Positions 45,560-57,860 of a DNA stretch of 64,000 nucleotides are shown here, piece after piece. A program made the translations under genes and the position numbers. The notes beneath the pieces were generated by a model. It saw only the letters and a list, made by a program, of their open reading frames with translations. It searched no databases and was not told the DNA's origin. This DNA is from Cladocopium goreaui (lineage: Eukaryota; Sar; Dinophyceae; Suessiales; Symbiodiniaceae): assembly GCA_947184155.2 (NCBI GenBank), contig CAMXCT020000890.1, forward strand, positions 913,438-977,437. The letters are read 5' to 3'. The first letter of the stretch is position 1, and each line of letters opens with the position of its first letter.

Positions 45560-48500
45560 GTGTCAACCCCGAGAGCTTTGTGCGCACGCGACCAAGTGCT
45601 TGGACTTTGCCTCCACCTGTGAAGCGAATGCATCCGGAATGAAGACCTGCAGAGATGCTGCTCCGAGGGCCAGAATACTCTCGAACTGGAAATCTAGTTA
45701 TTACCAAAGAAGGGAAAGAGACAGTAAAAACAAGCTTTACCTGTGGGCTGCAAGTCCAAAATCCGAGAAGGTACGTGAGATAGGACACCAAAAAATCTTA
45801 AGCACCCGTTTAGATATGCTATGTTGTTCTGGCATATTCTAGTATGATCTAGTATGATTGAGTGCCAAGTGGACGGCATGTTCAACTGTTTGAAAACGCA
45901 CCACGGCTGGGTTTTGCAACTACAGAAAAACAGACCCATCTCGTCCCGAGGATGTCATCAAGGCTCATACTGATCGCATAGAGTTGGATGAGCTCGAAGA
46001 CCCTGATCAGGAAAGAAGCTCAAACCAGGCTCTTCTAATCGATTCTAATCATTTCCAATCAAGCACGTGCAATCAGTTGCGCATATTGTACAGGATTGTA
46101 CTAGTACAAGTATAAATGCCCAGAGCCTGGCGAAGGATCCTTTCCATCCAATGGATATACCTGCAACTGAAGCTGAACTGTGCTGTGCGGCGAATTTGCG
46201 TTCGTTGGCCATGTTGTACTTTGATACATTGAGACAGAATCTTATGATGTTGGAACAGGTTCAACTGCCGCAACACTAGAACCCACAAAAGCGCACCTGC
46301 GAGAAGGGCTGTCCAACCAAGTCAAAGCACCTGTGTTTTGATGTGTTTTGATGCGTTTTGCAGACTCGCAGCTTTTGCGGTCGTTCAGCTCAGGTCGCCA
46401 CTCCTCGCCATTTTCGCGAGAGTAAACGCTCACCTGAACATATCTCCAGAAACAGCACGCTGATGGGACTGAGTCAGGAATTGTCAGAATGTTTCTTAAA
46501 ACATCTCAAAACAGCTACCAAAATGCATGTACAAGGCGTATGACTGTATAACATTGCATAACTGTATATATATATATATATACGTAAATATATATATAAC
46601 CGTATAACTCGCAAATCATGTCCACACTGGTGAAACTTGTAGATATGATACTGTGCTCAAGGATCAGGCAACTCGCAGATTTGTTGGAGGGACTATCAAA
46701 GACTGGAGCGACCACTCCTGCAGCTCTGCAGCGTTCAAGAGATGCTGCGGGTCCAGTTTCAATGTGTTTTTCGACATTGTGTTTCAATCTTGGCACTATC
46801 GACACGTCGAGCAATGGTCAAAAATATGATTAAACATTGATAAAAATGGAAGCTATTGGACGCAATGCATCCAATATACAAAGTCTTGATTCTTGACATG
46901 CAGTTTCTATCAGCTTCTAGCTAGCCTCAAGTCAAGGAACTCAACACTAAACGTCGTGCCATGTCCCCTTTGAGTTGGCCTTACTGAGTGGATCGGTGGT
47001 ATCTCGTGTGATCAGTGTATATAATCTTACACAAAAATCTTGCCTCGTCATCTTCCAAATGCGGAAGTGCAGGACAATCTGGCACAAACCCTCGTTCAGT
47101 CCTCAGGTTTGAGCATTGCATCCCTTGTATATTCCCGCAGTCCAAATTGTGTCCACCCAGCCCCGTTTGCAAACGTCACGTTCTTGGGACGATACCTTTC
47201 CAATAGTTCCATCCTTGGAGCTGTCAGAATGACACGGACTGTTTTGCAGGCATACCTGCGAACTACAGAACCGTCCCTTGTATCGTTGCAGCCTTGCATC
47301 AAGTAGTGAAAGCATGTGAAATATTATGAAATGTGCCGAAACACGTCGAAAATTGACGAAACACATGATACTGAAATGATACTGTACTATCTGTACTGTA
47401 TGCTGGGCCATGCGCAATTGCGAAGCGTTTAGCACGTGCGCCTTGGGCGGCCCGGCAACGCCTGCGAGCCAAACAGCGCGCAATGCACTGAGTCTGAAAT
47501 GTCAAGCAACCATTTAGAGCAAGCAGCATAAGCAGCTCACTTTTTTTTTGCCAGGGCTTCTCAAGCAGCTCACTTGGAGCACACAAAAAATGCCAACCCG
47601 AGCAAAAACATGAGAAAGCGAGCATCAAGGAATGCTGCACCAACTCAACCAAATCAGCTCACCAAAAAAAAAATCTTCTGCCTGCCTGCTGCATGCCTCC
47701 GCAGAATAGCCACCGGGGTTTGGGCGCCTCAGATTCAGTGGTAACGAATGGCACGATGAATGTGCATATTTCGTCAAATGGAACCATTCCCCAAAATCCA
47801 TCAAAATCCATGGAGGTGCTCATCATTGCTCATCAAGAGTATATAACTTATATAACTACTGTATACTACTGTGCTACGAAAACAAGGTGGAGAAAAAGTA
47901 AAAAGATGTAAAAAGCAGAAACAAGACAACAATGATGACCACAGTGATCAGTATGTGATCAGTATCGATGATGCTATTCCATTGAGTGATGTCGGTATTT
48001 TGAGTCAAGCTGTCACTCTCTGAGCAGAAGTTGGGCGTCTCTTGATCGAACAAAGTTCTTGACGTGGAAAGTCTATAAGATAGTGTAAGCATGTCTTGTC
48101 CAAGTAACATTAAGTAACGAAGTATGTCTAAGATTGTCTAAGTATACCGCTTAGGGCCACTGGGCTCGGCACAAAGGTCCGTGGCTTCAGCCGTCTTCGC
48201 CGAGAGTGCCAAAAGGCGGTCCAGCAAAAACTGAGGCAAAATTGGGGATGTGCAGTGACTTGCAGCATCTCAAATGACCATAAATGACCGTTGAAAATTC
48301 GCAGCGCCATTGAACCCGAAGGATCCCACTCCCCACGCACCTGTTTGGTGAACTGTCTGCCATCTCTCTTTTGAAGCAAGCCACGCCTTGAAATTCAGCA
48401 ACTAGCTCTCATGTATCTATATATATATACACATAATATAATTAATATACAATTAATATACATTATATGCTCCAAGTTGCTGCAATATCATGCCATGTCA

Positions 48501-48990
48501 TGGAGGACTGTTGGATATCCAATGAACAGCCACTCCAGCAATCGAAGGTTCCACGAGCAATCACAAGCATTTTGACGACACACTGTATCTGCACTGAGGC
48601 TGGATCTGATTCGAAAAGAAACCAGCTTGCAGAGAACATCCACCTGGTGAGTCGCTCGTCTTGTCAAACGGCTCAGGGACTCAGGGACTTCTACGGCAAG
48701 ATGCTGCAAGCAACAACTGCCTCAAAAATACTTGTGGCGCTGCTGCATCTTACGCACCCTGCGTGTTGCAATGATTGTGATATGTACCTGACCCAGTAAG
48801 CTTCCTTGGACTCGAACGGAAAAGGGCTACTTCGGGAATTCTTTGCTTCAACCTCTGGTGACACAGATCTGCTGCGAAAGTCGGTACATGTCCAAACGTG
48901 CTTGCAAAGATTATTCCAAGACATTCCAAGTCTGTCGGATTCGTGCGCACCTGGAGAATTGCTTGCAGTTGAGTAGCGGGAGTGCATCTA
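45560..48990 (-). other. Unassigned candidate exons, 45.5-49 kb
   Basis: Single exons with open frames and AG borders. At 48148-48230 (LLDRLLALSAKTAEATDL; GT donor). Near 45585-45685 (ESILALGAASLQVFIPDAFA). Near 46690-46775 (LKLDPQHLLNAAELQEWSL). Near 46370-46430 (SVYSRENGEEWRPELND). Near 47120-47230 (RVILTAPRMELLERYRPKNV). Near 47400-47460 (GPPKAHVLNASQLRMAQ). Near 48780-48890 (SVSPEVEAKNSRSSPF). No family is recognised and the exons are too far apart to join by eye. Confidence 0.4.
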
Positions 48991-49099
48991 AGTCAGTCGG
49001 CTCTTTGGTCAGGTACTGCCAGAATCTGATTTCCATACTGAAATTTGCGGCTCAGCCTGGTGAGGGCGTGCAGGTTTGCACAGGATAGTCTGACATGGG

Positions 49100-50300
49100 C
49101 TGCTTGTTTTTGCCCTGCACCACTAGCGGACAGCATTGCATATCATATTATTGCATATTGCCCTTTGGCCAGACCTCCACGCTGAAGCGCTAACCCTCCC
49201 CACTAGTCCCAGCCATCCTGTTTACCAGGACTTGCGCGGATGGTAGGAGCCAAGAACCAGGCCCAGCAAATCATGAGATGATCAGATCAAATCAAATGAT
49301 CAGCCCCAGGCATTCCACGGAGAATGAGGTTTCATGCAAAAAATAACGATCTCTTGCTTCGACGTGTCCTGTGCATTGGATATGTTTTTTGTCAGTTGAA
49401 ACGCTGACTTCTACCTAAATGTGCACAGCTTTTGGCTGCGACTCAACAATTTGTTGTGGTGAGACCGGGGCCCATGATGGCTCCTTTTGAGCCTTTGGAC
49501 ATACCACCAGCAATGGATTTCACTGCTATCTATTTGGCTGTCACCGGGCGTCTCAATGCACTTTAGCATTTTGAGTCTCTCTGGCCATTCATCACCGTGG
49601 CAAAATTTGCAGAATCTGATCGATCTTGTCCTGTCACCAAGACCGGTCAACTTGCAAGGGAAGAATCATATAAAATATCAGGGCGAAAATGATCTGGGAT
49701 ATATCCAGGGTCATCCATGTCTGCAAAAAGAACAGAAAAATACAAAAGCAAATGTTTTGGAGGAAAGCCAGAAGTGCCGATAGCAGCCTATAGTGCCGAG
49801 AACGCTCGCTGAAACATTCATTGGGGTTGGATTGGGCTGTGTGATGTTGCATGCTGAAATAGGCTGCATGGTTGAGGAATGAGGCACCAGCAGGGACCTT
49901 CAGGCCATCAACTGCCGTCTCAAGGGAATTGAGTCGCTTGCCGACGTGAACGTTTGAATCCTTAGTTCAACTTTGACTTCACAAGAAAATCTCAAGTCCT
50001 GCAAGGCTTGGTCCGGGTTGTCCGACATGTTCCCACCCAAAACAACGTTGTGGAACCCAGCCTCGAAGCTGCAACTGGAATGCACTTGATTGTGGGTGAC
50101 ATCCTGGAAAGGGCATGGGATATTGGTGTTATTGATGCAAGAAGAGCCCACTTTCAGTGGATACAGTTCCGACTCACAGCATCAGATGATATAGACATAT
50201 AATAAATATCATATAATTATAGTATGCGTGACATAAATGTAATCATGAAATATCATTGGACATCCTATGCAGTGTGGCTCAAAACACATCTCTCGTTCTT
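49100..50300. other. Weak candidate exons only
   Basis: Minus-strand frames near 49500-49640 (RFCKFCHGDEWPERLKML), near 49690-49770 (hydrophobic, WMTLDISQIIFALIFY) and near 49970-50110 are open, but borders and family are unclear. They could be 3' exons of the channel gene to the right or a separate gene. Confidence 0.3.
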
Positions 50301-50365
50301 TTGACCTTCAGAATTGTTGCGGTCAACATAAGCATCAAAGTTCTTGACACGCACTCTGGCTGGTC

Positions 50366-53300
50366 CTGTTTTCCTCGAACGAGGTCTTCATGCATGTCTC
50401 TGATCTCTTTGCGAAGCTCGGTGACCTGCACACCACTTGGATTGCATGGCAGTCAAAATGATTATATAAACCTCCATATTGATCCCCTTGGAGGTGGTCG
50501 AATGATTCGTAGAGAAAGCAGTTTCAAATTCCAAAGCGCAATCAGCCCTACCCATGGCCACAAAGCAGCAAGTGGATCTTCTCATGAACATTCATTGCGG
50601 AGTCCGCGTCATTGTCGGCTTGAATTTCACCCCAAGATGCAGGATCCTTTGGGTACGCAAACCAAACCTTGGCAGCTCTGCGATTTTCAGGAAGCCCAGA
50701 ATATCAGGATGCTCCGCCCCAAGTGTCTATCCGAAGCCTTTGTTCAACTCTTTCCCCCAAGCTGGTCAAGAAATATGATGAAAATTGATGAAATTGTCAA
50801 AAAATGTCAAGGAGCATACTGAGCATCAAATTCTGCTTGTACCTTCTGTCTTCGGCAAATGCAAATCTTGCTCCAACCACGCGCCGTGGTAAAATGCTGC
50901 AGAACCAGTCGGGATCGCTCCAAGAGGAACAAACGCTCCCGATGCTCCCAGCCTTGTCACTGGTACCATGTGGTACCAGGGCATAAGACTATCATAAGAC
51001 CAGTTTCCAAGGCACAACTTGGTGACTGAGTTGGGATTGCAAAAACAAGCGAAATGTTATGCCCTATATTTGCACTTCCAAGATTGCAATCAGTTTGGTG
51101 GTATTGGATAATGAATATACAAAAATTGATAAAGCAGCTGCAATCCAAGTTGCCCCTGTTGTAGCTTTCAGCCAGAACGCCAATCAGAATATTCATCATG
51201 ATGATGGACATGCTCAGGCCCATGAACACCAGCACGCTGTCTACCTGATTTGGACTTTAGCATGCATTTCGACTGCAGTGGAACTGTCCACAATGGTCGC
51301 AACCAGGAGCCTCCTGCAAGTTTCCCAAAACCAAGATGGATCAAAGAGGCTGACAATCGGGCTCGTACACGCAAACATTACAATGCGAAGTACCGCCAGG
51401 CCCACAACAATCACAAAATCCGATCCTGAAACAGTGTAGACAGTATAGAACACAAACTGACTAGAATACCAGAGCATACCCAAGTCAACCAAAGCAGCTT
51501 CCAAGTAATCCAAAGTAGCTTCCGGCTCAAACTGCTTCACCAAATGGCATCAAGTTATTTCATCATCATATTTCATCATATTTCATCAACTCAAGAACCA
51601 AGGCCCCCCAGCAGCTGTGAAAAGATTGATGATCTCATTGCTTCCCCAGTCTGAGTGTGAGTCCTCAGCAAGCCTTTCCCTTTGAGAAGGGCTACAGCGG
51701 CTACATCAAATCACAGCATGGAGTGGATTTTCTCCCGCCCTGAGCGCTACTTTGAGCCTCTGGCAGCGGCGTGGCTTTGGGCGCTCCTTGGGCCGCCTCT
51801 TGTGCCCCTTTAGCCACCCCTTCATCACCTGCATCGCCATCGCCATCGCCGTCCTCACCAGGCTCGGAAGCCGAAGAATCTTCGCCTCCGAGATCCAACG
51901 TCTCTCGGCTCTCCTTCAGTCGCTGCTGCGCCAGCTCTTGGAATCGTTGCAGAGGCACCGGCAAAGCGATGTCTTCAATTGCATCAGCAATGCCAAAGAT
52001 CCAAGATGTGCTATTCTCTGCGACAGCACGCTGAACCACTTCCCTAAGTTGAGAGCACTCGGAATCTTGATTTTCGTTCAGTTCCTTCATTAACTTCTGA
52101 ATTGCATCTCCTGGTTTTGGCCCAGATGAGGAAGGAATCGATGGAACTACGACAGAGCCAGGTGCATCTTCCCATTGCGCCGCTTCAGCGGCTGCTTCAT
52201 CTGCAGCCACTTGGGCATCAACCTCTGCAATCATGGCACGGCTCAGCTTGCGCAAAGCGTCCAGGAGAGGGGTGTCGATGGGAAAGTGATCAGGTTTCAT
52301 AGAAAATGACTCATGTTTCAGGATATCGCGGGTATTCTTCGACCCGAGCCGCTCCTCAGAATCTTTCTTGAGCAGCTGCTTGACAAGCTCCGTACACCCC
52401 TCAATCGTCCCACTGCTTGGCAGCCAAATGCTGCCAGCCTGCGCTTTGGTGAGAATTAGAAAAGGGGTTGCAGCATTGAATGGAGCCACACCAAGCATCA
52501 ATTGGTACAAAGCACATCCGAGAGACCATAAGTCACTTTTGCGATTGTTGACTTTCCCATCAATAGCCTCTGGGGACATAAAGTTCGGAGTTCCAACATG
52601 ATGCTCGTATTGTGGGCCCAACATCATGGTCGGCACTTCGGGGTGCTCTGTATCCCTAGCTGTTCCAAAGTCAATCAGCTTCAGTCTGTGGTCCAGCGTC
52701 ACCAAGTAATTCTCGCACTTGATATCGCGGTGCACGATGCCCACATCGTGCACGGCTGCCAAGGCTTCTATCATTTGAGGGGCATACCAGGCGTGCTCGA
52801 CTGAGGTTAGGCAACCGCAGAATCGAATTTTATCCCACAATTCACAGGCACATAGCTCCAAAATGCCAAGCCACTCAGCAGGGGAATCGATCTCATAAAA
52901 CAGTCTTACTACCCACTGAGACGACTCAGATACCTGCAAACGGCGCAAGCAGTGTGCTTCCATTGCAATCGCTTGTTCCACAGCATGGCTGCTCTTCACC
53001 ACGCGTTTCGCAGCGTGAGTTTGGGAGGTGCCTTTGTGCACACACCTTTCAACTTGGCAGAAGGAACCGTGACCGATGAAGTCTTGGAATTCAAAATCCG
53101 CTAGTGTCGCCTCCATGGCATCGACACTGGACTGGCCTTTGAGCCTCCACCTCCATCCCTTCACTTCACTTGATGCCACTTTCGCTACACTTGATTATAT
53201 TTCTTTAATACTTCTTTACACTTGTGTCGTTTCCCCTTTCCTTGGACCCTTTCCACCAAAAGAAAGATTCATGAAGATTCAGAAAGGACTTCAGGCAAGT

Positions 53301-55678
53301 CGTGTTCTAGTTCTCTTCCTCAACCTTCTGTGGCTGACCGCAGTACATTTGTGTGCGACGCCTACAGCGCACAGAATCCTACGGTAATTTCATACTATGG
53401 GGGGAATTCACAACGTTGCATTCAACCTACACATGACAATGACTCTGGCGTCAATCAACCGAGCGACCCAGAATGCCCAAATATCTTCAACTTCAACAGA
53501 TACCATCTCGTTGCGAGAGAAGTCTGCCAAGAAACCTGCGCACTGCATGTCACAAAACAATTCCCATGGCAGAACTCTCTCATCTTAGCACTCTGCCTAC
53601 ATGTTCAGAACAGATCATGTTCAGATCATGTTCACCTCTGTGTTTACCGGCTGTGAGCTCACCAACTTACAGCACTCCCACCTAGTCGATACATGATCAT
53701 CCCGGAAGTCCACCAGTCAGTCAAACCGAAGGAGTAGTACATGTGCATGAATCCTTGGATCACTGGGAGCTTCACAATCTGCCCGGAAATCTCTGTGTTA
53801 GTCACTAACACAAACAAGTGCTCTATCAAGTTGACCCAACATGACACGTACTCCTCTCAAGCTGATACGACACTCCAAAAACAGTTGCCAAGAGAAGAGA
53901 AAAAACTGTCGTGAAAATCACTTGGCACATACTGTAGATTTGTATGGCAAAGTGCAAGTCTTGCTGAGGCACCGGAGAACCAACACAGCACAACAATAAA
54001 GAAGGGCAGGGTCGCTGGCACCGCTTGCAGAATGGGCAGCATCGGTTTCCCAGTGCTCTCAAAACCCTTGAGCGAATTCAGGACCCTGGCACCACGCAGA
54101 TTATGCAACGTGACATGGCTCACGGTGTCTCACGCAACTCAAATACATGCAAATACTATAATTAGCCCTTAAATAAATATCCTTTAATAGTCCATAATAG
54201 TCCCAAACCATTCCTGTAGATTCCTGCCGTCCTTTTCCACATGTTTCATCGGCCCTTTTGAATTGTTGAATTCAATCAACCCATGACTAACCATTGTGGA
54301 GCAGCCCAGCGTCCAATTGCTCGCTGCCTGAGCCATCTCACAAAGCCTGTGATAGCAAAGATTACCCGTAAGACCTGATTGGTTTCAAACTCGTCCCAAC
54401 TCGTCCTTGGCAAACGGGCGTCCCAACTGCGCTTGTGTTTGAGAGAGTTTGGAGCAAAGAAAGTCGCTCAAGTCGCTCTCTCCACCCGCTCTCCATCCGG
54501 ACTTTTCGTGGGCACAACATGGAAAAGCTTTTCCCTATCAGACCCTATCAGACTTGCCAAGCATCACAAGGGCAATTTGGCTGAAGCCAGTTGCGATGAT
54601 CCTGACAAGTTCCAAATAGCTGTACAAATTTTGCAAAGATGCAACATGCAGAACTTGTATGAAATTGTATGAAATTGTCACATCTGTTGTTGGTCGAATG
54701 ATGTCGAATGTTCCTAGCCTGCCACAATGCCACAAATCTACATATCTGCTGTACCTGTCTGTCCACCCATCTGTCTGAGTCTAGTCATCTACTGAATCTA
54801 CTGGTATCGTCTGGTATCTATATTGTGTGCTATTTTGATCTGCTCTACACTTACCGCATGCAAATCTGATCAATGCAGGCTGGTCTAATCTAGTCAGCCT
54901 TGACCGGTGCGTAGTCTGCAATAAAGGATGCTAGTAACTCTGATCTCTCCACCATTGCAATAATTTGAACATAGCACAAGTAGTTCAGGCAGCCCTAGAA
55001 CTCAAATGGATTCAAACAGCTGAAGGTGCAGGTCCTCAAAAAGTCAGCGAGATTTTCAAGAGATCGGAAGTACTGCCAAAGCTTCCCCAAAGCGTGAAAA
55101 CCAACGCATTGCAGGAATTCAATTGCCACGTTCCGAACCCAAATCCTTGTCTTCACCAGTGGGCACAAAAGGCCCAAGCGTCGAGCCACACACCATACCG
55201 ATGCCAGAACGTAGCGAACATAACCACATAAACATACATAAACAGTATATTATGAGTATATGAGTGTGCAATGAACTGAATCTCTGCTAAGGAGCACCAT
55301 CAGAATCACTAGAGCGACAGTGCGAAGCCAATGCCACTTTTCGTCTTGCAAGCGCCGATCGTTGAGCAAGAATGCCAAGGCCCAAAAAAGAAGAGCCACC
55401 AGCAAGTCCTCGGAACAATAAATCGTGACCGCCTGTGCATGGCCCGCAGATGAATACCATTAAAGATCTAGAAGCATTGTTGTAGCATGTTGTAGAAGGT
55501 TTCAAGATGTTTCAAGGCCCCTCAGGTTTTGGCACAAAATCTAGCGCGGCCAAAATGCCAAGGTAAAGGTTATCTTTTGCCCAAGAGAAGCCTCTGCCCA
55601 GGCCAGTTCAATGATTGCACGGGCCCCCTTCTCATCAAAAACTCGATCGTTGAGGCCGGAGGCTAACACCCACAGAAC
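50366..55678 (-). CDS. Ion-transport channel, polycystin/TRP-like (partial, multi-exon)
   Basis: Well-supported exons: 53965-54085 (S4-S5 region, VLNSLKGFESTGKPMLPI then FFIVVLCWFSGAS); 53682-53778 (HMYYSFGLTDWW with IMYRL, typical of the region before the pore); 51154-51244 (S6, MGLSMSIIMMNILIGVLAES); 50843-50952 (ERLFLLERSRLVLQHF); about 50580-50667 (VWFAYPKDPASWGEIQAD); and 50366-50425, a coiled-coil start (VTELRKEIRDMHEDLV). The joins 54085 to 53778, S6 to 50952 and 50843 to 50667 agree in phase. Exons 55559-55678 (VLWVLASGLNDRVFDEKGAR) and 55288-55408 (LLVALLFWALAFLLND) are probable upstream parts. Membrane-spanning and helical segments at 51370-51540 lie between the pore and S6 and could not be placed. 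The layout is that of dinoflagellate PF00520 channels of TRP/polycystin type. Selectivity is unknown. The 50366 exon has a GA donor. An intronless kinase gene sits between the 53682 and 51540 exons. Confidence 0.7.
51701..53116 (-). CDS. Intronless protein serine/threonine kinase, PDK1/AGC-like
   Basis: One uninterrupted frame of 471 codons from the ATG at 53114-53116 to TAG. The kinase domain is complete: glycine loop IGHGSFCQV (residues 14-22), lysine in HAAKRV (37), helix-C glutamate (53), HRDIKCEN (129-136), DFG (149-151) and GTPNFMSPE for the APE motif, followed by DLWSLGCALYQLM. The closest layout is PDK1 and related AGC kinases, but I see no clear PH domain. The C-terminal 170 residues are acidic and Ala/Gly-rich with a Glu-Asp-Gly run, and end in CCDLM, a possible lipidation signal. 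The frame stays open to 53179 without another ATG. It is the only long intact gene in the window and has higher GC than its surroundings. Lack of introns among intron-rich neighbours suggests retroposition. Confidence 0.95.
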   Translation of the reverse strand: MEATLADFEFQDFIGHGSFCQVERCVHKGTSQTHAAKRVVKSSHAVEQAIAMEAHCLRRLQVSESSQWVVRLFYEIDSPAEWLGILELCACELWDKIRFCGCLTSVEHAWYAPQMIEALAAVHDVGIVHRDIKCENYLVTLDHRLKLIDFGTARDTEHPEVPTMMLGPQYEHHVGTPNFMSPEAIDGKVNNRKSDLWSLGCALYQLMLGVAPFNAATPFLILTKAQAGSIWLPSSGTIEGCTELVKQLLKKDSEERLGSKNTRDILKHESFSMKPDHFPIDTPLLDALRKLSRAMIAEVDAQVAADEAAAEAAQWEDAPGSVVVPSIPSSSGPKPGDAIQKLMKELNENQDSECSQLREVVQRAVAENSTSWIFGIADAIEDIALPVPLQRFQELAQQRLKESRETLDLGGEDSSASEPGEDGDGDGDAGDEGVAKGAQEAAQGAPKATPLPEAQSSAQGGRKSTPCCDLM

Positions 55679-56202
55679 CTGTGGCTCTTCAAGTGTTGTG
55701 CCATTGTGCATCGTGGTGCTATGGAATATTTTGGAACCACTGGCACAACATGGGCATAACCGAATCATACCGAATCCCGAATCTCTGTACTTTTCAGCTT
55801 TCAAAATAATTACAGAAATCTTGGAATTGGCAGTGGCACCTCAGGATTCCGGTGTAATCCTGGAAGCAGCCCTCGCCAAATCTCTACAGGGATCTTAGAA
55901 GCATCTTTCAAATTCTCTTTTCGATGAGGGAGCAGCTGGGACAAGAACTGCTCTTCTACTTGTTGTTTCTCCTGGCAGGCTGACCCAACACAAAGCGCCT
56001 TGGGTCATTATGGTCATTTGGCTATATTATTATATAGTATCAATGTTGGAGGGGTAAGGTATCAATTAGGTATGACCTGGATATTGCACTGCAATTGGTT
56101 TAAAGAAAATCTCAACGGTCCGCTTCCAGCAATGCTATTCCCAACTTCCTGCAACATGGTCAGGGTCATCTACGATTTTTTTTTGCCGAAGCTATGGTCT
56201 AG

Positions 56203-56459
56203 GGTGGTCTAGGTATGTCTAGGTTCACCACTGTCAACATCTGCCACTTGAGGACTCCCAACATTGGGTCCTTGTCTGTTTGGTGAGTGGTCTGCTTCTG
56301 CATCTGCTGCTGGAAGCTCTCTTCCATATGCTCTTTGTGTGGACCCACTGCAACGTTCATGTCCCCGTGCAATATGTATGCAGTCTTCCAAATGATTCGC
56401 CTTTGTCCTGCGTTCACAGTATCTGGAACATTCTGGACCCATTCAGGCTTCGAAGCCAA
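56203..56459 (-). other. Candidate exon of unknown family
   Basis: An 86-codon open frame reading RRIIWKTAYILHGDMNVAV and HMEESFQQQMQKQTTHQ. It could be an upstream exon of the channel gene to its left. No family is recognised. Confidence 0.4.
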
Positions 56460-56639
56460 TGCATCTCACAAAAACGAATCGCACCGGCAAGAGACCCCAG
56501 ACAGCGTGGGGAGTAGAAAGTAAATCATACAAGCAACAGTAGCTACAGTATGGAACAGCGTGGAACAGTAACAGGTCAGGTTAGACATTATCGTAACTGC
56601 AGCAGCAGGAACTTGTTTTGGCACAAACACAAGAACCTC

Positions 56640-57110
56640 ATATCAGGACGTCTAAGAAAATTTCAAAAGATCGTCAAAGAAGTACCTTCTATATGGAGGA
56701 CCTGACAAGATCTTCAGACAATAACTTCCTATGATCCCAGAAGAACTTTCATACAAGCACCAACGGAGAGCATCTTCAAGATCTTAATGCAAGGACCTCT
56801 TGAGGAGGATTTCAACAGGATCTCCGCAAGATCTTCTCAAGGACCTGCACAAGTGCATGCAAGGACCTCTTATGAGGACAGTTCACCAGGATCCCCACAA
56901 GAGCTGCTGATAAGGACATGTGCAAGATCATGCAAGGACCGATCCTCACAAGATCTTCTCATAAGGACATGTAAGGACCTGTACAAGAACCTGCAAGGAC
57001 CTCTGACAGGATTTCACCAAGATCTTCACAACATCTTCTCACAAGGACCTCTACAAGACCTTGGTCCGGATCTTCGTATATTAAGGACCTGTAAGACTGC
57101 ACCATGAAAC
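56640..57110 (+). repeat. Degenerate AAGGACCT / AAGATCTTC repeat
   Basis: Units of roughly 30-60 bases share CAAGGACCT, CAAGATCTTC and AGGAT(C/T)TC. They give a false Arg/Ser/Leu frame at 56787-57107. Confidence 0.75.
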
Positions 57111-57212
57111 TTGTACAAGATCATCAAAGAAGATCAAAGAAGGACCTACCAGGGAACTTAAAAGATCTTAAAAGATCTTTTTACCAGAATCTCAGGGAAT
57201 CAGCTAAATTTA

Positions 57213-57860
57213 CCACCGCGCCACACCAAGAGCGATCCGACTCGCACAAAACCACAAGAGGGTTGCGCAAGCGATATCCACATTTGCACCGCGCCACAAC
57301 GAGAGCGATCCGACACGCACAATGTCGCGAGAGGGCTTCCAGTGTGCATGTTAGATGTTCACAAAACATCGCGCGCATCACGAAAAATCATTGAAAATGT
57401 GAAAAACACACAAAACAATGGTTCACCTAGGTCTCGGCCACTCTTTGTCGAGGTCAACGAAGCACTGCGCCTGCCACAAAAAATGAGCCCGAGGCATCCG
57501 AAGTGCTGCACCTGCCAGACAGAATCATCATCATGCCCAAAATCAAAAATGACATAAGACGATGACAGCTTCACAAACTAGACTTTCGACCCTTTGAAAA
57601 CATCGTCCAAGTGCACCAAGCACTACGCCTGCCACGAAAAATGACCATTTTGATCCACGCCTGCGAACGTTTTAGCAACGTCAAGAAAGTGCCACGCCTG
57701 CCATGCAGATGAAAAAGTGACCGATGTCCTGCACCTGTCACGCAAAACGACGTTTTAGAATGTTTTAAGACCTCAAAAAATGTCGCGGATGTCTTCGAAA
57801 CGAGCAAAATGCGACAACTGTTTTGAGCGAGCCTGCGCAGTCGAAATGCACGTGGACATC
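57213..57860 (-). repeat. 76-base duplication and inverted copies of the CGTGGCAGGCGCA motif
   Basis: Two copies of ACCGCGCCACA...GAGCGATCCGAC lie 76 bases apart (57213 and 57289). From 57465 to 57740, variants of GCACTGCGCCTGCCACGAAA occur about five times: the reverse complement of the motif at 32050-32375. Confidence 0.7.

Noticed and set aside
53155..53185. Spliced-leader relic upstream of the kinase
   Set aside because: The minus strand has GTGTAGC...TGGCATCAAG, loosely like the leader, but too many positions differ to claim it, even though a relic would fit a retroposed gene.
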